Below, piece after piece: positions 6,307-7,119 of a stretch of 7,119 nt of DNA; within the stretch, counting starts at the first letter, position 1, and the number at the start of each line of letters is the position of its first letter. The DNA comes from Clostridia bacterium (lineage in GTDB: Bacteria > Bacillota > Clostridia > Christensenellales > Borkfalkiaceae): positions 1-7,119 of the forward strand of contig JAGAUH010000250.1 of NCBI GenBank assembly GCA_017620875.1. The letters are read 5' to 3'. A program made the position numbers and the translations under genes. The notes under the pieces are model-generated. The model had not been told where the DNA came from, made no database searches, and worked only from the letters and a program-made list of their open reading frames with translations.

Positions 6307-7119
6307 ATGGAATATACTCAGTCAGATTTTTTAAAACAACTGAATAACGAAATATTAGAGCTTATTCCTACCTGCTCTCTTGAGGATATAGTTACTAAAA
6401 TAGACAAAAACGAAATACATTTTAACGCTTATAGAGAGTACGTTGCGGTAAACGATAAAGACTTTTTATGGATAGACGATTATAAAAGAACCATTAACAC
6501 TATAAGAACTATTATCTCTAAACCAAAAATCCACTTAAGAACGGATAAGGTTTTACTTAATGCAAACATAGCCTCTAAAGTAGATACGCTTGGTATGCGT
6601 ATGACCGCCAAAGATAGTAGACTTTGGAAGAAAAAAGATAACGAATTTTCTCCAGAGTACATATACGCAAACGTTTACGAAGACGAACTTCCTATTTACG
6701 AAAACCGTTTTGTAACGCTACTTATAAACAAAATGTATTTGTTTGTATCTATGCAACTACTAAAACTTTACGAGAAAACGGGTGCGTTATCGGGTTACGT
6801 TGATAAAGACACTATTGCTCTTGGCGACGTAGAAGCAATTAAATCTTCTTCTTACTTTTATAAAGAAGACGACGAATACGTTTTTAATGATAGTTTGCCC
6901 CTACTAACACCTACGGGAAATGCCGTTAAAAAATATATAGAACGCTTAACCGAACTAAGAATTGCCATAAATAAAGTTAAGAAAAGCGATTTTTATATTA
7001 TTTGTAACAAAGCAAGACACTTATCCGACCAAGAAGTACACCCTACTAACGTTTTAATAATGCACCCAGACTACCGCATTTGTTACGACTTTTATAAAAA
7101 GTTAATTAAGTTTGTAGAA
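6307..7119 (+). CDS. DUF2357/COG1700-like protein, probable McrC-type partner (partial)
   Basis: The first 271 codons of a gene that runs off the right edge. The ATG has a strong AAGGAGA site (6294-6300) and lies 25 bp after the McrB-like gene, so the two are surely co-transcribed. No signal peptide or membrane segment is seen. Recognisable features: LPIYENRFVTLLINKMYLF at 128-146, which matches the ENRFV signature I associate with DUF2357/COG1700 (DUF524) proteins, followed by a helical charged region, and HPTNVLIMHPDYRICYDFY at 245-263, resembling the family's PTNVLL...DPRYR stretch. Proteins of this type carry a C-terminal PD-(D/E)xK nuclease fold and are related to McrC, the nuclease partner of McrB. 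That domain would be beyond the window, so nuclease activity is inferred only. Family assignment rests on remembered motifs and on the McrB-like neighbour. Confidence 0.65.
   Translation, partial: MEYTQSDFLKQLNNEILELIPTCSLEDIVTKIDKNEIHFNAYREYVAVNDKDFLWIDDYKRTINTIRTIISKPKIHLRTDKVLLNANIASKVDTLGMRMTAKDSRLWKKKDNEFSPEYIYANVYEDELPIYENRFVTLLINKMYLFVSMQLLKLYEKTGALSGYVDKDTIALGDVEAIKSSSYFYKEDDEYVFNDSLPLLTPTGNAVKKYIERLTELRIAINKVKKSDFYIICNKARHLSDQEVHPTNVLIMHPDYRICYDFYKKLIKFVE

Noticed and set aside
6480..6662. A 60-codon minus-strand frame inside the DUF2357-like gene
   Set aside because: It is antisense to a frame that is open for all 271 codons and has a strong ribosome site.
1..7119. CRISPR arrays, tRNA or rRNA genes, insertion sequences, attachment sites
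   Set aside because: I saw no spaced direct repeats, tRNA-like cloverleaf, transposase motifs or terminal inverted repeats in any gap; nearly all sequence is accounted for by genes.

Overview
The window is AT-rich DNA, most likely from a Gram-positive-type bacterium of the Bacillota (Clostridia or a relative). Reasons: the SecA, MetK and ComF sequences are bacterial; metK-comF-secA is a gene order I associate with that group; most starts have GGAG-type Shine-Dalgarno sites; promoters are near-consensus sigma-A type; and intergenic regions are rich in T-tracts. I cannot name a genus from this sequence alone.

Left half (1-3193, minus strand): three housekeeping genes read leftward, metK (S-adenosylmethionine synthetase), comF (ComFC/GntX-type phosphoribosyltransferase) and secA (preprotein translocase ATPase, first 373 residues, running off the left edge). 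A rho-independent terminator follows metK only about a dozen bases before comF starts, so comF depends on read-through or on a promoter inside the end of metK. No hpf/raiA or recD-type helicase gene lies between these genes.

Centre (3194-4382): metK is divergent from a COG1313/PflX-type radical SAM protein. The 95-bp gap holds two near-perfect, back-to-back promoters whose -35 hexamers overlap by 5 bp. One gene makes S-adenosylmethionine and the other consumes it. The radical SAM gene ends at a strong terminator, followed by a very T-rich spacer.

Right half (4389-7119, plus strand): a two-gene operon with its own promoter. The first gene encodes a 630-residue protein with about four N-terminal membrane helices joined by a charged, low-complexity linker to an McrB-like AAA+ ATPase domain. 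The second, cut by the right edge after 271 codons, resembles the DUF2357/COG1700 (McrC-related) family. Together they look like a membrane-anchored variant of an McrBC-type system, possibly a defence module. This is the most interesting part of the window. The nuclease domain expected in such a partner would lie beyond the right edge.
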